Origin: Mucilaginibacter sp.
Lineage (GTDB): Bacteria > Bacteroidota > Bacteroidia > Sphingobacteriales > Sphingobacteriaceae
Assembly: GCA_028287895.1 (NCBI GenBank)
Contig: JAQBOV010000005.1
Coordinates: 186,001 to 250,000, forward strand
DNA length: 64,000 bases
Reading direction: 5' to 3'
Under the pieces are notes generated by a model. That model saw nothing but the letters and a program-made list of their open reading frames with translations. It made no database searches and was not told where the DNA came from. A program made the position numbers and the translations under genes. Numbering within the stretch: position 1 is the stretch's first letter; each line of letters begins with the position of its first letter. This document shows, one piece after another, positions 17,893-26,316 of the stretch.

Positions 17893-18117
17893 TTAAGATT
17901 CAGGACTACAACACGAATCACCCGTTTTCACAGGCGGGCATTTCACTGTTCCATAACTGCAAAACACGCAGCAGTCGCCTGGCATTGGTTTCAAAAGTAT
18001 TTTGCAATTTTCACACTCATAAAAGTGCTGGCAAGCATTCACAGGCATCGTTTCTTCCTTTTGATAACCGCAGCAAGGGCAGGTAAGGATTGACTTTAAC
18101 TGGACCTCGTTGATCAT
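17893..18117 (-). CDS. GDCCVxC domain small protein
   Basis: A 74-residue protein with a zinc-ribbon-like N-terminal CPCCG...C...CENC set and the diagnostic GDCCVFCSYGTVKCPP near residues 47-62. This family is named for the motif and includes selenoprotein versions in other bacteria; here the position is cysteine. It is often found next to metal or thiol-stress genes, but its role is unknown. The last residues (CCSPES) carry two more cysteines. Confidence 0.85.
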   Translation of the reverse strand: MINEVQLKSILTCPCCGYQKEETMPVNACQHFYECENCKILLKPMPGDCCVFCSYGTVKCPPVKTGDSCCSPES

Positions 18118-18226
18118 GATTTTTGAATGTCGAATGTCGGATTTTCCATTTCGAATTTACAAAAATTATGAGTCCATTTCGATGTTCTTCACTCAAAATC
18201 TAGCCATTCAAATTCGAAATTCAAAA
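18118..18226. repeat. Short dispersed repeat (TCGAAATGGAAAATCCGACAT type)
   Basis: The minus strand of this gap carries TAAATTCGAAATGGAAAA followed by TCCGACAT. A near-identical copy in plus orientation is at about 26268-26293. Further TTCGAA-rich words follow here. This is an intergenic repeat with no coding frame. Confidence 0.4.
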
Positions 18227-18985
18227 TTACCGCGTGCTCCACTTAAACCATTTGATACCCAGCGTAGCGAATACCGCCGTATAGCCAATAGTAAGCAGCA
18301 GCGCCACACTAGTGTGGTTGCTCCATTTGCTGGTGTCAAGGCTGGCCTGCAGAATATCATTAACCGTTCCATATGGTGTCCACTTTATGCCTTCTTTAAG
18401 ACTTTCATTTTTTATCAGACCCGATTCACCAATTGTGCCCACTATAATAAAGGCCAGATAAATCAGTCTGGAGGTTGAGTTGACCGTTTCGGGGTTTTGA
18501 ATGCGGCCTACAATTGCCTGCCCCAGGCTAAGATAAACAGCACCGCCGATAATTGCAGATAGAAATGTTAGCGCATATTTGCTCAGTGGCATAGAAATTT
18601 GATCGAAATTATAACCCGAGATAAAAACCACTAATGTTAGCATTAATATTAATGTCAGCTGTACGATCAGCCTGCTTGCCATAATGGTCCACAATGGCAG
18701 CGGGGACACCCGCAAACGCTGAAAAACGCCTTTATCGCGGTCACGGGCTATGGAATTGGTATAACCCATTAAACCTATTGCTATCAGGCCCAGCGTTATC
18801 GCATTTGATAATACGAACGCCCCGCCGGTTATAGGTACAAGCCCTCTCCATGAAAACACAATGATCACCGGCACCAGCAGTACCATAATAACCGAACGGC
18901 GGTTGCGCCAGATGGTAGTAAAATCGGCCCGGAGCAGGGCTGCCATCACGGCAGATGTTTTTGGTATAGAGATTTCCATTTCCAT
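18227..18985 (-). CDS. ABC-2 type transporter permease
   Basis: A 252-residue integral membrane protein with six hydrophobic segments and the typical N-terminal cytoplasmic stretch ALLRADFTTIWRNRRSVIMVLLVPV. SIARDRDKGVFQRLRVSPLP is the conserved loop of drug/antibiotic-type ABC-2 exporters. It pairs with the ATPase encoded immediately upstream on the same strand, separated by about 150 bases. The substrate is unknown. Confidence 0.9.
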   Translation of the reverse strand: MEMEISIPKTSAVMAALLRADFTTIWRNRRSVIMVLLVPVIIVFSWRGLVPITGGAFVLSNAITLGLIAIGLMGYTNSIARDRDKGVFQRLRVSPLPLWTIMASRLIVQLTLILMLTLVVFISGYNFDQISMPLSKYALTFLSAIIGGAVYLSLGQAIVGRIQNPETVNSTSRLIYLAFIIVGTIGESGLIKNESLKEGIKWTPYGTVNDILQASLDTSKWSNHTSVALLLTIGYTAVFATLGIKWFKWSTR

Positions 18986-19136
18986 ATTTTCGTTCTATAT
19001 TTTGTTATTAATATTTGAAAGATTGAATTGCGATATAAATTCCCTCGCCCGGGGCCGCAACAAAGAAATCGCACCGATCAGTGATCATTTTCATTTTCTT
19101 TCGAATACGCACCCGGGGCTTCAAATCTTTGTTTCC

Positions 19137-19913
19137 TCAGGCCCTCACCGCAGTCCCGGTAAGCGCTATAAATACATCCTCAAGCGTGATCCTGCCACGG
19201 CGCGATACGGCTATCACTTCCGGGTCATTGCGGTGCTTGTCTATTAACTCCTGCGGCGTGCCGGTGGCGATCACCCGTCCGTGATCAATAATGCTGATAC
19301 GGTCGCAAACCGATTCTGCTTCCTCCATAGAATGCGTGGTAAGCACTACCCCATTGCCTTTCTCGCGGATGGCCTCAATACGTGTCCACAGCTGCCGGCG
19401 CGATTGCGGGTCGAGGCCCGATGTAGGCTCATCAAGCAGTACCAGTTTTGGGTCGTGAATGGTGGTAATGGCCAGCGCTACCCTTTGCTGCTGTCCGCCT
19501 GATAGCTGTCCGAACTTTTTGTTCGCGGCATCAGCCAAATTGATCTCCTTCAACAAATTTTGCAATTGTTCTGTTGATAAATCGAGCCCGTAAATGCTGG
19601 CATACAGTTTCAGTATCTCGGCTACGTTCAGTTCTGCCTGAAAACTGGTGGATTGCAGCTGCACCCCCATTGCCGCGCGTGCATGCAGTGGTTTGTGCAG
19701 CGTATCATAACCAGCTACGGTAACCGTTCCCGACTGTTGCCTGATCAGCCCCTCGACGGCGCTGAGTGTACTGGTTTTACCGGCACCATTCGGACCGAGC
19801 AAGCCAAATATCTCGCCTCTGGATACATGGAATGACACATTGTTTACCGCCTGTAATTTGCCGTAAAATACGTTCAGGCTATCAACTTGTAAAATATTGG
19901 TTTGGGTATCCAT
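19137..19913 (-). CDS. ABC transporter ATP-binding protein
   Basis: A 258-residue ATPase starting at MDTQTNILQV (19913); an in-frame ATG at 19976 adds 21 residues outside the fold. Walker A GPNGAGKTS (40-48), signature LSGGQQQR, Walker B LVLLDEPTSGLDP and the H-loop VVLTTHSMEEAE are all intact. The C-terminal GRITLEDVFIALTGTAVR is typical of DrrA/CcmA-like exporters. With the downstream ABC-2 permease it forms an efflux or export system. Confidence 0.92.
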   Translation of the reverse strand: MDTQTNILQVDSLNVFYGKLQAVNNVSFHVSRGEIFGLLGPNGAGKTSTLSAVEGLIRQQSGTVTVAGYDTLHKPLHARAAMGVQLQSTSFQAELNVAEILKLYASIYGLDLSTEQLQNLLKEINLADAANKKFGQLSGGQQQRVALAITTIHDPKLVLLDEPTSGLDPQSRRQLWTRIEAIREKGNGVVLTTHSMEEAESVCDRISIIDHGRVIATGTPQELIDKHRNDPEVIAVSRRGRITLEDVFIALTGTAVRA

Positions 19914-20041
19914 TTTTATAATATAAGGCTTTTCAAAAAGACAGCGCAAGTTTAGCTCATCTTCACCTGTTTTCAAATAAGCTTAGACTAAGGTCTTGAT
20001 TTATCCGGTAAAACAGTATTTAAATTGGCAAGGTCACCTTA

Positions 20042-20257
20042 TTAAGTTGGTTTTTTTCCGGTAACAACGATTATAATACCCCCAATAAGCAAAATTGCGC
20101 CCAGGTACGGCGGCCAGTTGACGGTTTTCTGTCTATCTACTGATACTTGTAAAGGTCCGGCATCAATTACCTTTTCCTTTTTTGTGTAGCTAAAACTGGT
20201 CCAGATGAGCATCACCGCCCCGATAATGATCAATATTATACCCAAATTCCTATTCAT
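20042..20257 (-). CDS. Small membrane protein with two transmembrane segments
   Basis: 71 residues: a first helix LGIILIIIGAVMLIW, a central polar part with FSYTKKEKVIDAGPLQVSVDRQKTVNWPP and a second helix YLGAILLIGGIIIVVTG. The arrangement resembles small DUF3185-like or stress-induced membrane proteins, where the loop between helices is periplasmic, but the family assignment is uncertain. Stands alone. Confidence 0.65.
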   Translation of the reverse strand: MNRNLGIILIIIGAVMLIWTSFSYTKKEKVIDAGPLQVSVDRQKTVNWPPYLGAILLIGGIIIVVTGKKPT

Positions 20258-20319
20258 GATGTGGTTTTAAGAGTTTAAAATTCCTCTAATATCCCATTAT
20301 TTATCCATAGTTTACAGGC

Positions 20320-20803
20320 TCACAATGTTCGGCCAAAGTACTCCTGCATTTTGTAACATATGGCTTTGGTGCAACCTTCGATCCATCCGGCAGGCAGGGT
20401 TAAATTATTATCGCCATCAACCATTTCAAACTGGATCCAATATCCTGTATAAGTTATTGGAATTTCTGCAACATCCTCCCGGTAAATTGTTCTTCTTGTT
20501 AGCTGGCACTGCAATTTCTCCTCGTCAAGCTCCAGAGTTACTGCATCATTAAGGTATAAAACACCACCTGAGGAAAGCGACTAGAATACCAAATATTAAC
20601 AACAGCGGAGCCAGGAGATAAAACCAAATCTTAGTCTTGGACTGAGATACCCCGTATAGTACAAAAAACAACATGGCACTGAACAGGATCAGGCCTGTCC
20701 ATCCAACAAACTTACCTCCTGTGGCAGGAGCGCCCCAAATCCCATTTATCAATACAAACTCTTTATGATAGTAATAATAATAGCTGTTATGAATTTCGCC
20801 CAT
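20320..20803 (-). pseudogene. Possible frameshifted membrane protein gene
   Basis: Frame one (20549-20803) encodes 84 residues: a tyrosine-rich start MGEIHNSYYYYYHK and two membrane helices. It stops at a TAA in a run where another frame opens and continues, without a start codon, to 20320 (DAVTLELDEEKLQCQLTRRT...YWIQFEMVDG...MQEYFGRTL). The second part is a soluble, well-composed sequence. The simplest reading is a single gene of about 160 residues broken by a frameshift near 20540-20560. It could also be two overlapping small genes. Confidence 0.4.
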
Positions 20804-21038
20804 TTAACTACCAGGCAATACTAAAAAAACAAATTTTTAGCTAATCCGCCTCTTCGAGTGGCATAATCACCTGATTATTACCATTAACACTCCTGTTATT
20901 TCAACAACAAAAATTAAATTTGCGCTCCTTATCCATCCTCGATTTATTTGAAAATACCGTGAAAACACGGGTTTTTTTATGGATTTATATACTTTATGTT
21001 TGTAATAAATACTATTTATCTACCATCGCATCATCCTT

Positions 21039-21401
21039 ATGACAACATTTACCGCACGTCCAAATAAAGACTTTCACAAAGCCTCTGCCTATTTTTCAAA
21101 AATGTACAGCGAGCTTGATCTTGAAAAATATAAACTGGCTAAATACCAGGAATTGTTTAAACTGTCCAGTTTCCAGGCTATGCATGATGCCGATCTGGCG
21201 TATCATACCATTTACCGCAGATGCTCCGAAAATGCAAATTCAAAACAAAACCTGTTAAATTGCCTCCAACAGGAAGAACGATTTTTAACCAAACACCCAA
21301 ATGCCTTTAATGCCGATACCTACCGGCAGCATATGCTTAAAGCTATAAATGAGATAAGGGAGCATTTAAAAAGCGGGGATCTTGATTACCTGTACTTTTA
21401 A
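21039..21401 (+). CDS. Small helical protein of unknown function
   Basis: 120 residues, predicted mostly alpha-helical and soluble (KASAYFSKMYSELDLEKYKLAKYQELFKLSSFQAMHDADLAYH, KQNLLNCLQQEERFL). No signal peptide. It precedes a response regulator by about 120 bases on the same strand and may belong to that signalling locus. I do not recognise a family. Confidence 0.65.
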   Translation: MTTFTARPNKDFHKASAYFSKMYSELDLEKYKLAKYQELFKLSSFQAMHDADLAYHTIYRRCSENANSKQNLLNCLQQEERFLTKHPNAFNADTYRQHMLKAINEIREHLKSGDLDYLYF

Positions 21402-21521
21402 ATTTTTCAATGCTGTAAATCACCATCAGGCATGTTTTGCAATTGCTATGAAATAATTTTTAATTAATTAAAACAAAGCGTCAGTTATTTTTTTTATTAA
21501 TCGTAACAAATTCAATAACCC

Positions 21522-21920
21522 ATGAGAAAACTTATATTTATAGATGATGATCCGATCGATCATTTCCTGATGAAACACATTTTAAGGAGCAAAAATTATT
21601 TTGATACCACCACCTACACCATATATGGCTCATTGGTGCTGGATTATATCGAAGAAAACAAAGCAAACGCTGAAAAACTGCCCGATGTCATATTTTTAGA
21701 TCTTAATATGCCACAATACAGTGGCTGGGAGTTTTTGGATCGTTTGCAGAAGCTGCAATCTGAAATAAATAAAGAGATAAAGGTTTACGTGATATCTTCG
21801 TCTTTGGGTCCTGCTGACAGGGAAACTTCTTCAAAGTATTCGTTTGTAAGCGAGTTTATAAGCAAGCCTGTAGATAAATATGAAATTGAACGGATAGTTG
21901 AGAATCAATACACCTGTTGA
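21522..21920 (+). CDS. Stand-alone response regulator receiver protein
   Basis: 132 residues, a single receiver domain: acidic residues IDDDPIDH (7-14), phospho-acceptor in FLDLNMP (about D63), VISSS switch serine and FISKPVD lysine. The NMP and long alpha-4/5 region fit the Bacteroidota receiver-only regulators of Rcp1 type. The 3' end overlaps by 16 bases the PAS-kinase gene on the opposite strand, an arrangement that points to a signalling pair. Confidence 0.9.
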   Translation: MRKLIFIDDDPIDHFLMKHILRSKNYFDTTTYTIYGSLVLDYIEENKANAEKLPDVIFLDLNMPQYSGWEFLDRLQKLQSEINKEIKVYVISSSLGPADRETSSKYSFVSEFISKPVDKYEIERIVENQYTC

Positions 21921-22729
21921 TCATCTAAGCCCGCATATACCTTCAGCTCATCCACCCGCTTGTTAGTTTTCATTAATACCTCGTCCAGTTCATCGGTACA
22001 CTGCTCTATCAACCGGATGTATTGCCGGCGTTCTATTTCACTGGAGGCATCTTTCAGCAATGCTGTAAGGCTCATCACCGAACACAGCGACTTGCGGACT
22101 TCGTGGGAGTTTAACCAGGCGATCTCGTGCAAGGCCGCATTTTGGGCTTTTATTTTTTCTTCCTTTAATATCATATCGGTAATGTCGGTGCCGATTACCA
22201 ATCTGCATGGCTCGCCGTTAAAATCGAGATCATAGGTCAGGATCGATACATAAACCAATTCGCCGTATTTCTTTCTATGCGTCCAGGAGCCAAGTGAGCT
22301 TACGCCATCACCAAGCGTACCGAGGTGATCCAATAGCTTTGTTTGCTCATTTTCGGTGCGGATATCCATGACATTCATTGTCAGAAACTCATCCATACTA
22401 TACCCATACAGATTGACAGCAGAATGGCTCACTTTTACAAATTCAAGGGTGCTTACCCTGAATATCCACATCGGATTGGGATTTCGCTCAAACAGGTTAC
22501 GGTATTGTTCTTCTGAAGAAAATAAGCGCTGTTGCTGCTGTTTTATCTGGAAGTAGAGCGTAACCGATGTAAAGCCAACAAAAATAAAATCATTCGCACT
22601 CCTGATAATATCCCTGATATGGATATCAATCCCTGTAAGGAAAAAGGTGATTACAGGATCGCTGAAAAAAGCCCAAAGAATCCCGGCAATTAGGAATTTA
22701 ATCGGGATCTTAAATGACTTTGACAACAT
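21905..22729 (-). CDS. PAS-domain histidine-kinase-like protein lacking the ATPase domain
   Basis: 274 residues: two N-terminal membrane segments (FLIAGILWAFFSDPVITFFL; DFIFVGFTSVTLYF), a PAS domain (SEEQYRNLFERNPNPMWIFRV...YGYSMDEFL, residues about 72-195), and a DHp-like helix pair with the phospho-acceptor in IAWLNSHEVRKSL. The protein ends at about the position where a HATPase domain should begin, so it cannot phosphorylate itself from ATP on its own. The terminal YAGLDDQQVY is a normal-looking end. It overlaps the receiver gene tail to tail. Confidence 0.8.
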   Translation of the reverse strand: MLSKSFKIPIKFLIAGILWAFFSDPVITFFLTGIDIHIRDIIRSANDFIFVGFTSVTLYFQIKQQQQRLFSSEEQYRNLFERNPNPMWIFRVSTLEFVKVSHSAVNLYGYSMDEFLTMNVMDIRTENEQTKLLDHLGTLGDGVSSLGSWTHRKKYGELVYVSILTYDLDFNGEPCRLVIGTDITDMILKEEKIKAQNAALHEIAWLNSHEVRKSLCSVMSLTALLKDASSEIERRQYIRLIEQCTDELDEVLMKTNKRVDELKVYAGLDDQQVY

Positions 22730-22939
22730 TTTGCAGCTGCAAAGAAATAAAAGGAAAAGGATTAGATGACATTTCCATTTTTACGAATAAAAGCCGAACA
22801 ATGTTAACTATAAAGCAATCCATTGCGCAACTTTCTTATTACACAGCTATCGCATTAGTTGCTTCATTATAATTCCTGAATACCTTACTGATCTGTTTCA
22901 GCCAGAAGTTATGGAATATAAATATGAAATATGTGGTAA

Positions 22940-23053
22940 TGGTCTGTGAAAACGGAACTCAGACAACTCAGTGATCCTTAACGCTTTCATCTGCTGCAGG
23001 TATGCACCCTAACGATGGAAGCCGCAGCAGCCAGGATAAAAATCCTGTTTTTT
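22940..23053 (+). ncRNA. Candidate structured RNA ending in an intrinsic terminator
   Basis: In a 380-base gap between two minus-strand genes, the plus strand contains GTCTG...CAGAC (about 22943-22969), then CTGCTGC...GCAGCAG (22991-23031) and then a terminator at 23032-23053. No coding frame or upstream plus-strand gene explains the terminator. I did not match it to a known riboswitch or RNA family. Confidence 0.35.
23032..23053 (+). terminator. Intrinsic terminator without an obvious gene
   Basis: Stem CAGGAT / ATCCTG with loop AAAA, then six T. The strong T-run is on the plus strand only, while both flanking genes are on the minus strand. Confidence 0.65.
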
Positions 23054-23109
23054 GCCTTTCGTTGGCATGTGCGCAACTATTTCATTCCGTATATATGCCT
23101 GAAATATGC

Positions 23110-24117
23110 TTAATCAGTACATTCCTGCAACGTCCCTTTGCCGGCAATGGCTACATTATTTCCGGTTTCGCCAATTGCGTTTGCCGCCTTTTCCTTACGG
23201 TATTTTGATAAGTTGATCAGCAATACACTACCTAAAATGGTAACCAGCCCGGCTATCTGGATAAGCGAGATATGTTCATAAGCGAATAGCATTCCTAATA
23301 TCACCGCGATAACCGGGTTAACGTAGGCATAAGTACTCACCTGCGTGGCAGGGCGCACCTGCAGCAGCCACACATAAGCGCTGAAAGCTGCTATGGAGCC
23401 AAAAACAATAAGGTAGCCCAGCGCCAGCCACGAGTGCATGGGTATTTGTGTCCATTGCAGATGATCAAATTCATCGTTAAGCAAACTGCCCGGTAGAAAC
23501 ACCAGTCCGGCTATGATCATTTGCCAGGCTACGTTTACCGCTGCCGAACCTTCGGATGGATGATGCTTTGAATATAACGAGCCGGATGACCATGCAATGG
23601 AACCGAATATGAGCAGTAACAATCCGGGTAATTTAGAACCGACTGAACCGCCTGCGAACATCGCCCCAACCTGTTCGCTAAATAGGAGTATCACACCGGC
23701 AAAGCCAATAATGAGGCCGGCTACTGTAGCCCGATTGCGCAGGTTTACGCCCCAGTTTTGTTTATCAAGCAATACAAACCATAACGGCGCCGATGATACC
23801 ATGATGGCCACCATAGCGCTGGGCAGTTTCTGCTCCACCCATATTACCGCGCCGTTACCGCCCACCAGCAGCAATATGCCCACAATGGCCGAGGTAATGA
23901 TGCTCTTTTTGATAAATATCTTTTCGCCTTTAATAATGCACCATATCAGCATCAGCATCCCCGCGGTTAAAAACCGCAGGGCACCCAATAACAGTGGCGG
24001 GAGGCCGTGAATGGCCATCTGTATAAAGAAATAGGTGGAGCCCCAGACAACATAAACCGTAGCAAACGCAATGATAACCAATACAGGTGAGGCGGACTTG
24101 TTAACGCTTGGTGTCAT
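23110..24117 (-). CDS. EamA/DMT family transporter
   Basis: 335 residues, ten hydrophobic segments arranged as two EamA repeats: AFATVYVVWGSTYFFIQMAI...GALRFLTAGMLML at the start, and AYVWLLQVRPATQVSTYAYVNPVIAVILGMLFAYE in the second half. Members export amino acids or metabolites. It is 6 bases downstream of an Lrp-type regulator on the same strand, a common pairing in which the regulator senses the amino acid that is exported. The hydrophilic tail GETGNNVAIAGKGTLQECTD is specific to this copy. Confidence 0.92.
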   Translation of the reverse strand: MTPSVNKSASPVLVIIAFATVYVVWGSTYFFIQMAIHGLPPLLLGALRFLTAGMLMLIWCIIKGEKIFIKKSIITSAIVGILLLVGGNGAVIWVEQKLPSAMVAIMVSSAPLWFVLLDKQNWGVNLRNRATVAGLIIGFAGVILLFSEQVGAMFAGGSVGSKLPGLLLLIFGSIAWSSGSLYSKHHPSEGSAAVNVAWQMIIAGLVFLPGSLLNDEFDHLQWTQIPMHSWLALGYLIVFGSIAAFSAYVWLLQVRPATQVSTYAYVNPVIAVILGMLFAYEHISLIQIAGLVTILGSVLLINLSKYRKEKAANAIGETGNNVAIAGKGTLQECTD

Positions 24118-24123
24118 AATATA

Positions 24124-24603
24124 TTAATTTTCGGGTATAACTAATTGTTGTTGTTCTTTAACCGTTTCGAGCACGATGGTAGTGCGTGTACTCAGCAGGT
24201 GGGGTATTGTACTGATATTATTGCGCATCAGGTGCATCAGCGAGGCCGAATCATAAGTGCGTATCTTCACCAGATAGCAATCCTCGCCGGCTATGTGGTG
24301 CACTTCCTGCACCTCGGGTATCAAAGCCAGGGCTTTGGCGGTATCGTTACAGCCGGGTCCGTCGGCAGCTTTCATAAAAATAAAGGCCAGCATTTTTTGC
24401 TGCAGGGCCACCGGGTTAATGCGGGTGGTATATTGTTGTATCACCCCTTTTTGTTCCAGCTTTTTTACACGCTCGAGCACGCCCGACGGAGCCATGCCCA
24501 GCTCACGCGCCAAATCCGCATTGCTGATACGTGCATTATCCTGCATCAGCCGCAGTATATGCAGATCAGTTTTATCAAGGAATAATTCTGTTTCAGAAAT
24601 CAT
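24124..24603 (-). CDS. Lrp/AsnC family transcriptional regulator
   Basis: 159 residues from MISETELF (24603); an upstream ATG at 24645 adds 14 residues outside the domain. N-terminal winged helix (LDKTDLHILRLMQDNARISNADLARELGMAPSGVLERVKKLEQ) and C-terminal ligand-binding RAM domain (EVQEVHHIAGEDCYLVKIRT). It probably responds to an amino acid and controls the EamA exporter gene that follows after 6 bases. Confidence 0.93.
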   Translation of the reverse strand: MISETELFLDKTDLHILRLMQDNARISNADLARELGMAPSGVLERVKKLEQKGVIQQYTTRINPVALQQKMLAFIFMKAADGPGCNDTAKALALIPEVQEVHHIAGEDCYLVKIRTYDSASLMHLMRNNISTIPHLLSTRTTIVLETVKEQQQLVIPEN

Positions 24604-24689
24604 ACAGTAAATGTACTTACTTATCGAATATAATTCAAAATACAATTAAAAAAAATGAATTTAATTCGACAAAAACATCACTCCGGTGT

Positions 24690-24840
24690 TTAAACTTGTA
24701 TTTTTGACCAAGCTGATCGGGTTGATTAACCGAGTGGTTGATTGGATTGTAAATGTTGGAGCGGCCGTAATAGTTAACACGCCATCCAACCTGGTCAACT
24801 TGGCCTGCCTGCTGCAAGGCAGGTCCAACTCGGTTTAATT
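24690..24840. repeat. Dispersed intergenic repeat, copy 3, with a CCTGCC palindrome
   Basis: Left arm GGTTGATTAACCGAGTGG, GGTTGATTGGATTG; right arm ACCTGGTCAACTTGG, CCAACTCGG. The core reads TTGTAAATGTTGGAGCGG followed by CCGTAATAGTTAAC. A GC-rich partial palindrome CCTGCCTGCTGCAAGGCAGG is at 24804-24823. Confidence 0.55.
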
Positions 24841-24903
24841 TACCCAGGGGATAATATCTTCGCCCTTATACCGTTACCTATCATCAATTAAACCTTGATC
24901 GCT

Positions 24904-25575
24904 ATGAAAAAGCACACCCTCGCGCTTGCAATCCTGCTATTGCTGGTTTTTCAGTTTATCAATTCCTCTGGCCTTTATGGCCAAACGGCATCGGATAATA
25001 AAACCGTGCAGGCCCCCTTAACCCCGCTTAGCGCCTTTGCAGGCAAGTATATATTTACGGGGAACAGAACACTTTTCCTCCAGATTACAGCCGCAAACGA
25101 CCATTTAGTATTAAAACAATTATGGGATGACCAGCAGATCGATTTTAAACAAAAGGCCGACCTGGACTTTTATAATGATGAGCATGCATTCCCCCTTAAG
25201 TTTACTAAAAACAAGACCGGAGCAATTACACAGGTCCTCGCTTTTGATAAGGATGTTTGGAACAAGGTGGATGACAGTTATAAATTCATACCACAAAAAA
25301 CAATACAGCTTACGTCTGACCAGCTTAAAGCCTTTGAAGGAAAATTTGAATTAAAAGGTGGTGATGGCGATGATTTTCTGCAGATAACAGCCGCAAATGA
25401 TCATTTAATATTAAAGCAGCTTTGGGACCAAAAAGAATTCACCTTCTCACCGGTATCGGAAGTAGATTTTTTCAATGACGATCAAACATTCCCCCTCAGA
25501 TTTACAAAGGGCAGTGACGGGCTTGCTACCCAGGTGCTGGCTTTTAATAAGGATGTGTGGGTTAAGGTCAAGTGA
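24904..25575 (+). CDS. Exported protein with two internal repeats
   Basis: 223 residues from the ATG at 24904. After a signal peptide (ending near LYGQTA) the mature protein is two similar halves of about 80 residues: FAGKYIFTGNRT...LQITAANDHLVLKQLW...VLAFDKDVWNKV and FEGKFELKGGDG...LQITAANDHLILKQLW...VLAFNKDVWVKV. The halves resemble the DUF3471-like C-terminal domain found behind beta-lactamase-fold proteins. The stop lies inside the next repeat copy. Function unknown. Confidence 0.75.
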   Translation: MKKHTLALAILLLLVFQFINSSGLYGQTASDNKTVQAPLTPLSAFAGKYIFTGNRTLFLQITAANDHLVLKQLWDDQQIDFKQKADLDFYNDEHAFPLKFTKNKTGAITQVLAFDKDVWNKVDDSYKFIPQKTIQLTSDQLKAFEGKFELKGGDGDDFLQITAANDHLILKQLWDQKEFTFSPVSEVDFFNDDQTFPLRFTKGSDGLATQVLAFNKDVWVKVK

Positions 25576-25700
25576 GGGTTGAGTTGATTGGGTTAAGTGA
25601 GTGCTTGATTTGGTTGTAATTGTTGTAGAGGTTACAGAAGTCAACTTAACCCGACTTTAATCAGCTTAGTCTAACTCGATCCAACTTAATCGGCTCAATT
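25573..25700. repeat. Dispersed intergenic repeat, copy 4
   Basis: Left arm GAGTTGATTGGGTTAAGTG; right arm GTCAACTTAACCCGAC, CTAACTCGATCCAACTTAATC. The core reads GGTTGTAATTGTTGTAGAGG. It lies between the two-repeat protein gene and gtrA-like gene, which converge. Confidence 0.55.
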
Positions 25701-26220
25701 AGCTTTGTCTAACCGGCCCTGCTGTATTTTCCTTCGTCTTAAAGAAATAAAACGTTTGGCTGAAGTAGCTGAAAAACACCACCAATATGGTAGTTGCAAT
25801 TTTTGAAGGTGTAGGATACCAGCCCAGGTAATCGACAAATATTTTCAGAAATATAAAATTCAGGACTATGCAAACAGAGGTCACAAAAATATATCTGAAT
25901 AACTGGTTTCTGCGCCTTAAACCTGATTGTTGAAATACCACATACCTGTTAAGGTAAAAACCTGCCGGCAAACTGATGCTTAAGGCCATAAATAAGGATG
26001 CTATATGCGGGCTTAGGGTAATCAAGCCAAGGACGAAATTTTGCTTTTTTAAAACAAGGTTATAACTAATTGTAAAAAGGCTGATATCAAGCAATGTATT
26101 GGCACCCCCGCATGCTGCATATCGAAAAGTTTGCAATGAAAAAATTCTCGTGAACGGCGTATAGAAGAAGTCGATCAAACTTAAAATATACCGTCTCAAA
26201 AATTGGTGTGCTTCCCTCAT
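25699..26220 (-). CDS. GtrA family membrane protein
   Basis: 173 residues with four membrane helices and the GtrA signature (FRYAACGGANTLLDISLFTISYN near residue 30, LPAGFYLNRYVVFQQSG in the middle, VVFFSYFSQTFYFFKTKE at the end). GtrA-like proteins are thought to flip or transport polyprenyl-linked sugars or precursors for surface glycans. No glycosyltransferase is adjacent here. Confidence 0.9.
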   Translation of the reverse strand: MREAHQFLRRYILSLIDFFYTPFTRIFSLQTFRYAACGGANTLLDISLFTISYNLVLKKQNFVLGLITLSPHIASLFMALSISLPAGFYLNRYVVFQQSGLRRRNQLFRYIFVTSVCIVLNFIFLKIFVDYLGWYPTPSKIATTILVVFFSYFSQTFYFFKTKENTAGPVRQS

Positions 26221-26292
26221 TAATATGTTGTTAGGCGATTAAGTGTAAATTGAGAACACTTTATAAATTCGAAATTGAACATCCGACATATG

Positions 26293-26304
26293 CCTGCCGG
26301 CAGG
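26293..26304. repeat. CCTGCC palindrome
   Basis: Perfect CCTGCCGGCAGG. One of a dispersed family also seen at 24804, 26845, 34422 and 48432. An AAATTCGAAATTGAACATCC repeat sits just to the left. Confidence 0.6.
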
Positions 26305-26316
26305 TTTGAAATCAAA

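Noticed and set aside
23597..24010. 137-codon open frame on the plus strand inside the EamA gene
   Set aside because: Antisense to a clear transporter; Met/Pro/Ser-rich composition typical of a shadow frame.
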